DNA of 8,418 nucleotides, from NCBI GenBank assembly GCA_002313325.1, contig DCBE01000018.1, positions 1 to 8,418 on the forward strand, given 5' to 3'. The notes below the pieces were generated by a model that did not search any database, was not told where the DNA came from, and saw only the letters and a list, made by a program, of their open reading frames with translations. Shown piece by piece: positions 1-5,834 of the stretch (the stretch's first letter is position 1; every line of letters begins with the position of its first letter). The position numbers were made by a program, and so were the translations under genes. Source of the DNA: Flavobacteriaceae bacterium UBA1115. Lineage in GTDB: Bacteria > Bacteroidota > Bacteroidia > Flavobacteriales > Flavobacteriaceae.

Positions 1-866
1 AGCATAGCTTTTCTTCTGTCGCCAAAACCGGGAGCTTTAACAGCTGCTATTTTGAGCGAACCGCGAAGTTTGTTGACCACAAGTGTAGCCAAGGCTTCTC
101 CGTCTACGTCTTCTGCGATCACCACAAGGGGTTTACCGCTTTGGGCAACAGGCTCTAAAACAGGAAGCAAGTCTTTCATGGTAGAAATTTTTTTGTCATA
201 CAATAAAATGTGCGGTGATTCCATATCCGCTTCCATTTTGTCTGAATTGGTAACAAAATAGGGTGAAATATAACCACGGTCAAACTGCATGCCTTCCACA
301 ATATCAACTGTAGTATCAGTTCCTTTGGCTTCTTCAACTGTTATAACTCCTTCTTTACCTACTTTTTCAAAAGCCGCCGTAATCAACTCACCGATTGTGG
401 CGTCGTTGTTGGCTGAAATGGATGCTACTTGTTTGATTTTTTCAGATGAGTTGCCCACTTCAACAGCTTGTTTGTTTAGATCAGCAACTATAGCTTCAAC
501 AGCTTTATCAATGCCGCGCTTCAGGTCCATAGGATTGGCGCCAGCAGCAACATTTTTAAGCCCTTCTTTAACAATGGCTTGAGCAAGTATGGTTGCCGTA
601 GTTGTTCCATCACCAGCGAGGTCGTTGGTTTTGGAAGCTACTTCTTTTACCATTTGCGCGCCCATGTTTTCAAGGGCATCCTCAAGCTCTACTTCTTTTG
701 CAACACTAACGCCATCTTTGGTTACCTGTGGGCCACCAAAAGATTTGCCGATAATTACGTTCCGGCCTTTGGGCCCAAGCGTTACTTTAACTGCGTCTGC
801 GAGTGCATCAACGCCGCGCTTTAATCCGTCGCGTGCTTCTATGTCAAATTGAATTTTCTTTGCCAT
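1..866 (-). CDS. groEL: Chaperonin GroEL (Hsp60), 5' part, cut by window edge
   Basis: This is the large subunit of the ATP-driven GroEL-GroES folding chamber in the cytoplasm. The frame starts at the ATG complementary to 864-866 (MAKKIQFDIEARDGLKRG) and stays open to base 1, giving residues 1-288, roughly half of the usual 540-550. Visible family signatures are the nucleotide-binding TLGPKGR at residues 29-35, GDGTTT at 85-90 with the catalytic-type Asp86, and the start of the apical domain. The end of the visible part reads APGFGDRRKAM, a strongly conserved GroEL string. The gene lies 9 nt downstream of groES, so the two are co-transcribed in the standard order. No internal stop or frameshift is seen. 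Identification is secure; the C-terminal half, including the usual Gly/Met tail, is outside the window. Confidence 0.98.
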   Translation of the reverse strand, partial: MAKKIQFDIEARDGLKRGVDALADAVKVTLGPKGRNVIIGKSFGGPQVTKDGVSVAKEVELEDALENMGAQMVKEVASKTNDLAGDGTTTATILAQAIVKEGLKNVAAGANPMDLKRGIDKAVEAIVADLNKQAVEVGNSSEKIKQVASISANNDATIGELITAAFEKVGKEGVITVEEAKGTDTTVDIVEGMQFDRGYISPYFVTNSDKMEADMESPHILLYDKKISTMKDLLPVLEPVAQSGKPLVVIAEDVDGEALATLVVNKLRGSLKIAAVKAPGFGDRRKAM

Positions 867-875
867 GATAATGTT

Positions 876-1157
876 TTATAAAATGATTCCTACAATGTCG
901 CTTTCGCGCATTATTATATAATTGCCACCATCTAATTTTAGTTCTGTGCCAGCGTATTTGCTATACAACACGGTGTCGCCCACCTGAACAGTGATGGCAT
1001 CGTCTTTAGTTCCTGGTCCTGTAGCAACGACAGTCCCTTTTTGTGGTTTTTCTTTGGCTGTATCGGGAATGATAATCCCTGATGCAGTAGTCGTTTCTGC
1101 AGCTAGCGGTGCAATTACGACACGATCAGCCAAGGGTTTGATATTAATTGTACTCAT
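876..1157 (-). CDS. groES: Co-chaperonin GroES (Hsp10)
   Basis: This is the heptameric lid of the GroEL chamber, 93 aa, the normal family length. The N-terminus reads INIKPLADRVVI, followed by the mobile-loop region (about residues 17-32, with SGIIIPDTAKEKP), the GTVVATGPG strand, and the VGDTVLYSKYAGTEL and YIIMRESDIVGI segments at the C-terminal end. The start codon is the ATG complementary to 1155-1157; it gives the usual N-terminus and no upstream alternative is needed. groEL follows after 9 nt. Upstream is a 94-nt gap after secG that holds a sigma-54-type promoter and TGACA half-sites, so groESL probably has its own inducible promoter in addition to any read-through from the secG operon. 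No CIRCE element (the HrcA operator) is visible. Confidence 0.98.
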   Translation of the reverse strand: MSTINIKPLADRVVIAPLAAETTTASGIIIPDTAKEKPQKGTVVATGPGTKDDAITVQVGDTVLYSKYAGTELKLDGGNYIIMRESDIVGIIL

Positions 1158-1184
1158 GTCTTAAGTTTAATTTTCTATTTACAA

Positions 1185-1200
1185 TGCATCAATTGTGCCA
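1185..1200 (-). promoter_or_regulatory. Sigma-54 (RpoN) type -24/-12 promoter of groESL
   Basis: Read on the minus strand, the site is TGGCACAATTGATGCA. Against the RpoN consensus TGGCACG-N4-TTGCA it matches 10 of 12 defined bases, including the invariant GG (1198-1199) and GC (1186-1187) separated by exactly 10 nt. The predicted start is near 1174, leaving a leader of about 16 nt before the groES ATG at 1157. I found no TAnnTTTG housekeeping -7 box in the same gap. A few checked TGGCA occurrences elsewhere on the minus strand lack a GC at the right distance. Functional use is inferred. Confidence 0.6.
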
Positions 1201-1223
1201 CGGCAAAAAACAAGTAAACGGAA

Positions 1224-1250
1224 GTCAAAAACCTGACAGCTTGACATTTT
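1224..1250. promoter_or_regulatory. Cluster of TGACA half-sites upstream of groESL (possible activator site)
   Basis: On the plus strand GTCA (1224-1227) is followed by TGACA at 1234-1238 and again at 1242-1246. The two TGACA copies form a direct repeat with an 8-nt period, and GTCA-N6-TGAC forms an inverted pair. The 10-mer TTGACATTTT (1241-1250) and the 7-mer CCTGACA (1232-1238) both recur in the palindrome upstream of miaB at 5485-5500, the second in inverted form. The cluster lies about 25-60 nt upstream of the sigma-54 -24 element. That is close for an enhancer, but the position fits an activator site. Binding is inferred only. Confidence 0.35.
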
Positions 1251-1251
1251 A

Positions 1252-1605
1252 TTATTCGCCGTATGTTTGTGGTAATTCGGGAAGTTCTTCTGGAATTTCT
1301 TCTGGAATGGCTTCAGGGACGCTTTCCTCAATGGCTGCTTCATCAATAAGGGTAGATTCACTTGTATTTGACGGCATGCTAATCATGGAATTGGATATCA
1401 GAATAAGTACCAATAACAAGCCAGCAAGCACCCAAGTACTTTTATCTAGAAAGTCGGTCGTTTTTTGAACGCCTCCAAGCTGTTGAGAGCTACCACCAAA
1501 TGCAGATGAAAGACCACCGCCTTTGGGGTTTTGAACCATAACCACTAGGATTAGCAAAAAGCAAACGATGATAGTTAGTACCAGAAAGATGGAAAACGTA
1601 CTCAT
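1252..1605 (-). CDS. secG: Protein translocase subunit SecG
   Basis: SecG is the small auxiliary subunit of the SecYEG channel in the inner membrane and supports SecA-driven protein export. The 117-aa product has two hydrophobic helices (about residues 6-24 and 57-71). Between them is the diagnostic loop VQNPKGGGLSSAFGG (residues 24-38), the family signature. After the second helix comes a tail of about 40 residues rich in Glu and Pro (IPEEIPEELPELP), so the C-terminus is strongly acidic. The start ATG is one base after the stop of the upstream TPR gene, which implies translational coupling in the miaB-EBP-lptE-TPR-secG operon. The groES gap follows. Identification is firm; the acidic tail is variable in the family and has no role I can name. 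Confidence 0.95.
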   Translation of the reverse strand: MSTFSIFLVLTIIVCFLLILVVMVQNPKGGGLSSAFGGSSQQLGGVQKTTDFLDKSTWVLAGLLLVLILISNSMISMPSNTSESTLIDEAAIEESVPEAIPEEIPEELPELPQTYGE

Positions 1606-1606
1606 G

Positions 1607-2218
1607 TTAAATTTGGTTTTGTGCTTTCTTAATTTCTTTAATTAGGTCTGCAAATAAACTACTTTTTTTTGGATATTTCAATGCCAAAATCTCATAGGCG
1701 TTTATTGCGTTTTTAAATTTCCCTTGTTTGACATAGATCTTTGCCAAGGTCTCTGTCATCAGCGATTTGTCATCAAATTGCTGTTTTTGCGTGAGGTTTA
1801 CTGATTTCTTTTGATCTTTTTCCAAACCAATTTTAGGGGTATCGGCGATAAATTTATCAATGAGCCGCTCTTGATTTTTTTCTTTTGGCAGGGAATCATC
1901 TATTTGATGTAGCCAATCTACAAACGACATCACCTCGTCTGCAGCACGACATTGTTGCGCGAGTTTGACCCCTTCTGCAACTCCTGCCGGTGATTTTATT
2001 AGGTGCAATCTGTTTTTGGTATGAACTGCGCAGGATGCCAAAAAAGAAGGTGCCTGCTTTTGGGCGTGTTTTTCGGCAATTTGCCAACCCAAATGATGCA
2101 AGGCTTGAAAATAGGGATACTGCTGTATTAGTGTTTTAACACGGCTAAGAGTTGCTTCTGGGTCATCGTGTCCTTGCTCACGTAATTTTGTCAAATATGT
2201 ATGTTCGCTGCTTACCAT
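1607..2218 (-). CDS. TPR-type conserved hypothetical protein between lptE and secG
   Basis: The 203-aa product has no signal peptide or membrane segment, so it is probably cytoplasmic. The N-terminal part (about residues 20-75) is helical, with a QQYPYFQALHHLGWQIA stretch followed by HTKNRLHL. This resembles the N-terminus I recall for the uncharacterised TPR proteins found next to secG in Bacteroidota. A polar, Lys/Gln-rich linker spans about 105-150. Residues 152-190 form a TPR-like helix pair (ETLAKIYVKQGKFKNAINAY, then LKYP). The ATG at 2216-2218 overlaps the end of lptE by 7 nt, and secG starts 1 nt after the stop. Position suggests a role linked to envelope biogenesis or secretion, but no biochemical function can be assigned. 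TPR folds usually mediate protein-protein contact. Confidence 0.85.
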   Translation of the reverse strand: MVSSEHTYLTKLREQGHDDPEATLSRVKTLIQQYPYFQALHHLGWQIAEKHAQKQAPSFLASCAVHTKNRLHLIKSPAGVAEGVKLAQQCRAADEVMSFVDWLHQIDDSLPKEKNQERLIDKFIADTPKIGLEKDQKKSVNLTQKQQFDDKSLMTETLAKIYVKQGKFKNAINAYEILALKYPKKSSLFADLIKEIKKAQNQI

Positions 2219-2718
2219 TTCGCTAACGACTCATTAAAAATATCTTGGGTAATACGCTCAAATAGTATTTCGTGTGCTTCAGATTGTATTGTTTGCACTT
2301 GAGCGGCAGCATCAAAATCATAGAAGAAACCAAATTTCTTTTCAAAGTCGTCTTCGTTGTTGAGGGTGTTAAAATAACGTACGTTAACGCTCATGGTAAG
2401 TCTGTTTTGTGCTGCAGTTTCTTGCGCAGTCGCTGTCATGGGAGTCACTCGATAGGCTACAATTTCCCCTTCATAAATCAAATGCCCATTGACATTTGTC
2501 AGATCTAAGTTGGTTTGATTGAGCAGCATTTCTTGGACAGCATTTGTAAAATCACGATCTAGGCCTGGTTCAAAAACGGAACCCACTTCATTGGCAGCAT
2601 TGTTTACAAAAAAGTTGACTTGCACGGTTTCTGCACCGTCTGGAATTGAAGCCCCCGTAAAAGAATAATACTTGCAACCCACCAGCAACATAAAAATCAA
2701 AACAACACTTTTTTTCAT
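2212..2718 (-). CDS. lptE: LptE-family lipoprotein, LPS assembly at the outer membrane
   Basis: LptE is the lipoprotein that plugs the LptD barrel and helps insert lipopolysaccharide into the outer leaflet. The product (168 aa) opens with MKKSVVLIFMLLVGC, a lipoprotein signal with lipobox L-V-G-C; Cys15 would be acylated. After that come YYSFTGASIP, an FxNNAANEV segment, the NQTNLDLTNVNGHLIYEGEI region, AAQNRLTMSVNVRYFN, and the C-terminal DIFNESLAKW. This order of motifs is what I know from Bacteroidota LptE-like proteins. The start was set at the ATG at 2716-2718, not the earlier in-frame ATG at 2734-2736. It begins 1 nt after the stop of the upstream activator gene and puts the lipobox at the right distance. 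It overlaps the TPR gene by 7 nt. Confidence 0.88.
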   Translation of the reverse strand: MKKSVVLIFMLLVGCKYYSFTGASIPDGAETVQVNFFVNNAANEVGSVFEPGLDRDFTNAVQEMLLNQTNLDLTNVNGHLIYEGEIVAYRVTPMTATAQETAAQNRLTMSVNVRYFNTLNNEDDFEKKFGFFYDFDAAAQVQTIQSEAHEILFERITQDIFNESLAKW

Positions 2719-2719
2719 A

Positions 2720-3964
2720 CTATTTATCCAAATCAAATTGTTTAATTTTTCGGTAAAGTGTGCGTTCCGAAATGCCCAATTCTGCTGCGGCAGCCTTTCT
2801 CCTGCCCTTGTTGCGTTCCAATGCTTTGACGATAAGCTCTAGTTCTTTGTCTTGCAAAGATAGGGTTTCTGCCTCTTCAATCTCTTCTGCATATTCATAT
2901 CTATCATTAAATTCTTGTTGAACGGGAGTGGCTGCATTCGTACTTTCTAAACGATAGGGTGCTTCTTCTTTGGTTTTGTCCCCATATATTTTTTCAATTA
3001 TCCCCTCGTGTTTGGCTTTTGCTTGATCAATACTCGAGGTATTCATGAGCTCGTGTGTGAGTTTTTTTAGATCGTTGAGGTCAGCTTTCATGTCAAAAAG
3101 CACCTTGTACAGAATTTCACGCTCTGAAGAAAAATCACCACCGGATTCTTTTTGGTCAATCACCGCAGGCAGGTTTGCACTAGTTGCAGGCAGATATTGA
3201 ATGAGAATCTTCGCATTGATGTTTCTTTCATGTTCCAAAACAGAAAGCTGCTCGGCAATGTTGCGCAGTTGGCGGATATTTCCAGCCCACTGCTGTTGCT
3301 CAATTAAGGCTTGTGCTTTATCGTCCAAGCGCACGGTAGGCATGCGGTATTTTTGCGCAAAGTCAGCAGCAAACTTTCGAAACAATAAGTGAATATCTCC
3401 CTTTCTGTCTCTGAGCGAAGGTAGGTTGATTTCAACCGTACTTAGCCTGTAATATAAGTCTTCTCTAAATTTTCCTTTGTGAATGGCTTCAAGCATTTTT
3501 ACATTAGTTGCTGCTACCACGCGCACATCTGTTTTTTGAACTTTTGAAGACCCTACTTTTAAAAATTCGCCATTTTCCAAAACCCGAAGTAGTCTTACTT
3601 GGGTAGATAGGGGAAGTTCTCCAACTTCATCCAAAAATATGGTGCCGCCATCGGCCACTTCGAAGTAACCACTGCGCGTTTGGGTGGCTCCTGTAAAAGC
3701 CCCTTTCTCGTGTCCAAACAATTCAGAATCTATGGTTCCCTCTGGAATAGCACCACAGTTAACTGCGATGAACTTTCCGTGTTTACGGTTCGACAATTGA
3801 TGAATGATACGTGGAAAAACTTCTTTACCCACACCAGACTCTCCCGTTACTAAAACCGAAATTTCAGTTGGCGCTACACGGAATGCTTTGCCAATGGCAA
3901 AATTGAGTTGGGGATCATTTCCAATGATGCCAAAACGTTGTTTTATATTTTGAACATTATCCAT
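2720..3964 (-). CDS. Sigma-54-dependent enhancer-binding regulator (AAA+ and Fis-type HTH, no sensor domain)
   Basis: This transcription activator opens RpoN promoters by ATP hydrolysis. With the start at 3964 it is 414 aa. The AAA+ domain begins almost at once: Walker A GESGVGKE (41-48), the sigma-54-contact loop GAFTGA (88-93, intact), Walker B TIFLDEVGE (108-116), FREDLYYRL (166-174) and GNIRQLRN (228-235). A poorly conserved linker (about 260-370) follows, then a Fis-type helix-turn-helix (about 374-410, ending in GISERTLYRKIKQF). No receiver, GAF or PAS domain precedes the ATPase, as in PspF, so activity must be set by a partner protein or by expression. The ATG at 3964 overlaps the miaB stop (ATGGATAA, 8 nt) and is preferred over 3988, which would overlap by 32 nt. 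lptE follows after 1 nt. Its targets are unknown; the sigma-54 promoter of groESL nearby is a candidate. Confidence 0.93.
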   Translation of the reverse strand: MDNVQNIKQRFGIIGNDPQLNFAIGKAFRVAPTEISVLVTGESGVGKEVFPRIIHQLSNRKHGKFIAVNCGAIPEGTIDSELFGHEKGAFTGATQTRSGYFEVADGGTIFLDEVGELPLSTQVRLLRVLENGEFLKVGSSKVQKTDVRVVAATNVKMLEAIHKGKFREDLYYRLSTVEINLPSLRDRKGDIHLLFRKFAADFAQKYRMPTVRLDDKAQALIEQQQWAGNIRQLRNIAEQLSVLEHERNINAKILIQYLPATSANLPAVIDQKESGGDFSSEREILYKVLFDMKADLNDLKKLTHELMNTSSIDQAKAKHEGIIEKIYGDKTKEEAPYRLESTNAATPVQQEFNDRYEYAEEIEEAETLSLQDKELELIVKALERNKGRRKAAAAELGISERTLYRKIKQFDLDK

Positions 3965-5441
3965 GATGATATTTTTGAGTTGGACCATAACCTACAGCAG
4001 TGCCAATAAGGGTTGCAGAAGTACAGGATTCAATATTGACCGATACAAAATCACCTATTTTGTAATCGTCTTTTGGGAAAACGACTACGGTGTTTTGTTG
4101 TGCCCTCCCGCTCCATTGCTGGTCAGATCGTTTAGACGTCTTTTCGATAAGTACTTCTAGCGTTCTACCCAGTTGTTGGTCATTTCGGATGCGTCCGTGT
4201 TTCTGTTGCAGATCCACAATTTCCTGGAGCCTTTTCTTTTTGACATCATCTGGAACATTGTCCTCTAATTTTTTTGCAGCAGGGGTACCGGGTCGCTCAG
4301 AGTACATAAACATAAACCCAAAATCATAGGTTACATACTCCATGAGGCTCAAAGTATTTTTGTGATCTTGTTCCGTTTCGTTGGGAAAGCCAGCAATCAT
4401 GTCTTGGGAAATACCGCAATCGGGCAATAGACGCTTTATGTCGTCAATTAGTGCCATGTATTCCTCACGTGTATGTTGGCGGTTCATGGCTTTCAGCACG
4501 GCATTACTCCCAGATTGAACGGGGAGGTGGATGTAGTTGCAAATGTTAGGATGCTTATCCATGATGTGAAGCACGTCTCGCGTCATGTCTTGTGGATTGG
4601 ACGTTGAAAAGCGTATGCGGATCCCCGGATGTGCTTGTGCTACCAAGTCCAATAAGTGATGAAAGTGAACGGCGGTTTTTTGTCGTAGTGAGCTGGCTTT
4701 TTGAAAATCTTTTTTAGGACCACCGCCATACCAAAGGTAACTATCGACATTTTGTCCCAGAAGGGTAATCTCTTTAAAACCATTTTCGGCGAGATTGCTC
4801 ACTTCGGCTAAAATACTTTTTGGGTCTCGACTCCGCTCACGGCCACGGGTAAACGGCACTACGCAGAACGTGCACATATTGTCACAACCACGGGTTATGG
4901 AAACAAAAGCCGTTACGCCGTTGGATTGCAGTCGCACAGGTTGCACATCAGCGTAAGTTTCTTCTTTTGAGAGAATAACATTAACAGCGTCTCTGCCTGA
5001 TTCAACTTCTACCACAAGATTTGGAAGGTCTTTGTAGGCATCGGGTCCTACAACCAAATCCACAATTTTTTCTTCTTCTAAAAAAGCACTTTTCAGACGT
5101 TCGGCCATACAGCCAAGCACACCCACTTTTAGGTTTGGGTTAGATTTTTTTAGTTTTTGAAAAGTGGTAAGACGTTTGCGGACGGTCTGTTCAGCCTTGT
5201 CTCTTATGGAGCAGGTATTGAGTAAGATTAAGTCTGCTTCGTTGAGCGCGTTGGTTGTTTGATAGCCCGCCTCTCTCAATATGGAAGCAACAATTTCACT
5301 ATCCGAAAAATTCATTTGGCAGCCGTAGGATTCAATAAAAATCTTTTTTGTGCCCTTACCTTTTAAAACTTTAGGAACGGTCAGTACCTCGCCATTATAG
5401 GCGTTTGGGTTTTTGGTATCAACAACTGGCGTGTTAGGCAT
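3957..5441 (-). CDS. miaB: tRNA (N6-isopentenyladenosine-37-C2)-methylthiotransferase MiaB
   Basis: MiaB is a radical SAM enzyme that adds a methylthio group to i6A37 of tRNAs reading UNN codons, giving ms2i6A, which stabilises codon pairing. The 494-aa protein shows the full layout. The N-terminal cluster cysteines are Cys41 (ESYGCQMN), Cys77 (LNTCSIRDKAE) and Cys111 (GVLGCMAERL). The radical SAM motif is CDNMCTFC (Cys186, Cys190, Cys193), followed by VPFTRGRERSR. LLGQNVDSY, IHLPVQSGSN and MIAGFPNETE follow, and a TRAM RNA-binding domain lies at about 425-488. The NTCSIRDKAE and TRGRERSR strings point to MiaB rather than MtaB or RimO. An extension of about 30 residues precedes the first motif. 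It is the first gene of the operon, with a -7 box at 5461-5468 and a palindrome behind it. Confidence 0.97.
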   Translation of the reverse strand: MPNTPVVDTKNPNAYNGEVLTVPKVLKGKGTKKIFIESYGCQMNFSDSEIVASILREAGYQTTNALNEADLILLNTCSIRDKAEQTVRKRLTTFQKLKKSNPNLKVGVLGCMAERLKSAFLEEEKIVDLVVGPDAYKDLPNLVVEVESGRDAVNVILSKEETYADVQPVRLQSNGVTAFVSITRGCDNMCTFCVVPFTRGRERSRDPKSILAEVSNLAENGFKEITLLGQNVDSYLWYGGGPKKDFQKASSLRQKTAVHFHHLLDLVAQAHPGIRIRFSTSNPQDMTRDVLHIMDKHPNICNYIHLPVQSGSNAVLKAMNRQHTREEYMALIDDIKRLLPDCGISQDMIAGFPNETEQDHKNTLSLMEYVTYDFGFMFMYSERPGTPAAKKLEDNVPDDVKKKRLQEIVDLQQKHGRIRNDQQLGRTLEVLIEKTSKRSDQQWSGRAQQNTVVVFPKDDYKIGDFVSVNIESCTSATLIGTAVGYGPTQKYHHG

Positions 5442-5460
5442 GCGTTTTTATTTTAGTATA

Positions 5461-5468
5461 CAAAACTA
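5461..5468 (-). promoter_or_regulatory. Bacteroidota-type -7 box of the miaB operon
   Basis: On the minus strand the bases read TAGTTTTG, an exact match to the Bacteroidota -7 consensus TAnnTTTG. The start point would fall near 5454, about 13 nt before the miaB ATG at 5441. The expected -33 region (about 5485-5492) has no clear TTTG but coincides with the TGACA-TTT-TGTCA palindrome. No Shine-Dalgarno sequence is seen before the ATG, which is normal in this phylum. Confidence 0.5.
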
Positions 5469-5485
5469 CAAAATATCATCGGAAT

Positions 5486-5498
5486 TGACATTTTGTCA
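5486..5498. promoter_or_regulatory. Perfect palindrome TGACA-TTT-TGTCA, possible operator
   Basis: Two 5-base arms (5486-5490 and 5494-5498) are perfectly complementary around a 3-base T spacer. The site covers the expected -33 region of the predicted miaB promoter, so a bound protein would either block or contact RNA polymerase there. Parts of it (TTGACATTTT and CCTGACA) recur upstream of groES at 1232-1250. The dyad form fits a dimeric helix-turn-helix regulator; the activator encoded two genes downstream is an obvious but untested candidate. Confidence 0.4.
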
Positions 5499-5519
5499 GG
5501 TTGTTGTGTCTTAAAGTAT

Positions 5520-5674
5520 TTAGTGGGGCAGATACGGAATTAGTAGGCCATAAAAATAAGTGCCCAGAGGCGCAACGACAAAAACCACAATCAGCAGCAG
5601 ATAAACTGCTCCAACGTAATTCCCGATTTTAAATCAATAATAGTCGGTGTACCTATGTTTGATAAAAGCCGCAT
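5520..5674 (-). CDS. Possible small single-pass membrane protein, split in two frames (frameshift or remnant)
   Basis: I do not recognise this gene. A minus-strand ATG at 5674 opens a 27-codon frame (MRLLSNIGTPTIIDLK..., stop at 5591-5593). The neighbouring frame, open from 5633 to the stop at 5520-5522, encodes 37 residues that look like one transmembrane helix: NYVGAVYLLLIVVFVVAP, then LGTYFYGLLIPYLPH. That second frame has no ATG, GTG or TTG before the helix. Moving back one base at the T-TTA-AAA heptamer (5627-5633) joins them into a 51-residue protein with a short polar N-terminus and one membrane span. The stretch is GC-richer than the DNA around it and its codons often begin with G, which suggests real or former coding. 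It could be a programmed frameshift, a pseudogene, a sequencing indel in the T/A run, or chance. Confidence 0.3.
5627..5633 (-). other. Slippery heptamer T-TTA-AAA within the small minus-strand ORF
   Basis: In the frame starting at ATG 5674 the codons run GAT TTA AAA TCG, so the seven bases T-TTA-AAA fit the canonical X-XXY-YYZ pattern for -1 ribosomal slippage. After slippage, reading continues as ATC GGG AAT TAC, exactly the frame that encodes the hydrophobic helix. A weak hairpin (AGCAG-TTTAT-CTGCT on the minus strand, 5596-5610) lies 16 nt downstream. It is short and farther away than typical stimulators. The heptamer is common in AT-rich DNA, so this is only suggestive. Confidence 0.25.
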
Positions 5675-5810
5675 TTTTTGGTCAAGGAACTATAAAACAT
5701 TAAGGACACACAAAAATATTATTATTTTTTAGCATTTTTTAAATCTGTTAAAATACATTTTTTTTAACGTAATTATGCAGCAAGGCTAACTTATAAATCA
5801 TAAATTCTTC

Positions 5811-5818
5811 TACTTTTG
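5811..5818 (+). promoter_or_regulatory. Bacteroidota-type -7 box of topA
   Basis: TACTTTTG matches the TAnnTTTG consensus exactly. A start near 5825 would leave a leader of about 10 nt before the topA ATG at 5835. No convincing TTTG is present at the -33 position. The AT-rich tract further upstream (5690-5767) could help open or bind polymerase. Confidence 0.5.
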
Positions 5819-5834
5819 TCTTCAATATTTACCT

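Larger units (their letters stand above)
5442..5834. other. Divergent intergenic region between miaB and topA (393 nt)
   Basis: The spacer separates two divergently transcribed housekeeping genes. From left to right it holds the miaB -7 box (5461-5468), the palindrome (5486-5498), a locally GC-richer stretch with a possible small membrane ORF on the minus strand (5520-5674), a very AT-rich tract (about 5690-5767) and the topA -7 box (5811-5818). Further TAnnTTTG matches occur at 5654-5661 (plus strand, TATGTTTG) and 5711-5718 (minus strand, TATTTTTG); these may be chance in AT-rich DNA. I see no tRNA, terminator hairpin with a T-run, or riboswitch. Confidence 0.6.

Noticed and set aside
52..852. 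Plus-strand open frames of 69-97 codons across the groEL region
   Set aside because: They are antisense shadows of groEL, with low-complexity Ser/Ala/Thr-rich translations and no recognisable domain.
876..1251. Search for a CIRCE/HrcA operator (TTAGCACTC-N9-GAGTGCTAA) upstream of groES
   Set aside because: No such inverted repeat is present in the gap.
2490..2501. Another palindrome, TGACA-TT-TGTCA, similar to the one before miaB
   Set aside because: It lies inside lptE and encodes conserved-looking residues (LTNVN). Its spacer is 2 nt instead of 3 and it is not near a promoter, so chance is more likely.
2719..2736. Upstream start (ATG at 2736) for lptE
   Set aside because: It would place six extra residues before the lipoprotein signal and overlap the activator gene. 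The ATG at 2718 gives a standard signal peptide and a 1-nt gap.
3965..3988. Upstream start (ATG at 3988) for the sigma-54 activator
   Set aside because: It would overlap miaB by 32 nt and add eight residues before the usual N-terminus. The ATG at 3964, overlapping the miaB stop, fits better.
5655..5732. Plus-strand 25-codon ORF starting MFDKSRIFW in the topA leader region
   Set aside because: Short, AT-driven composition, no domain, and it ends well before topA. No support beyond an ATG.
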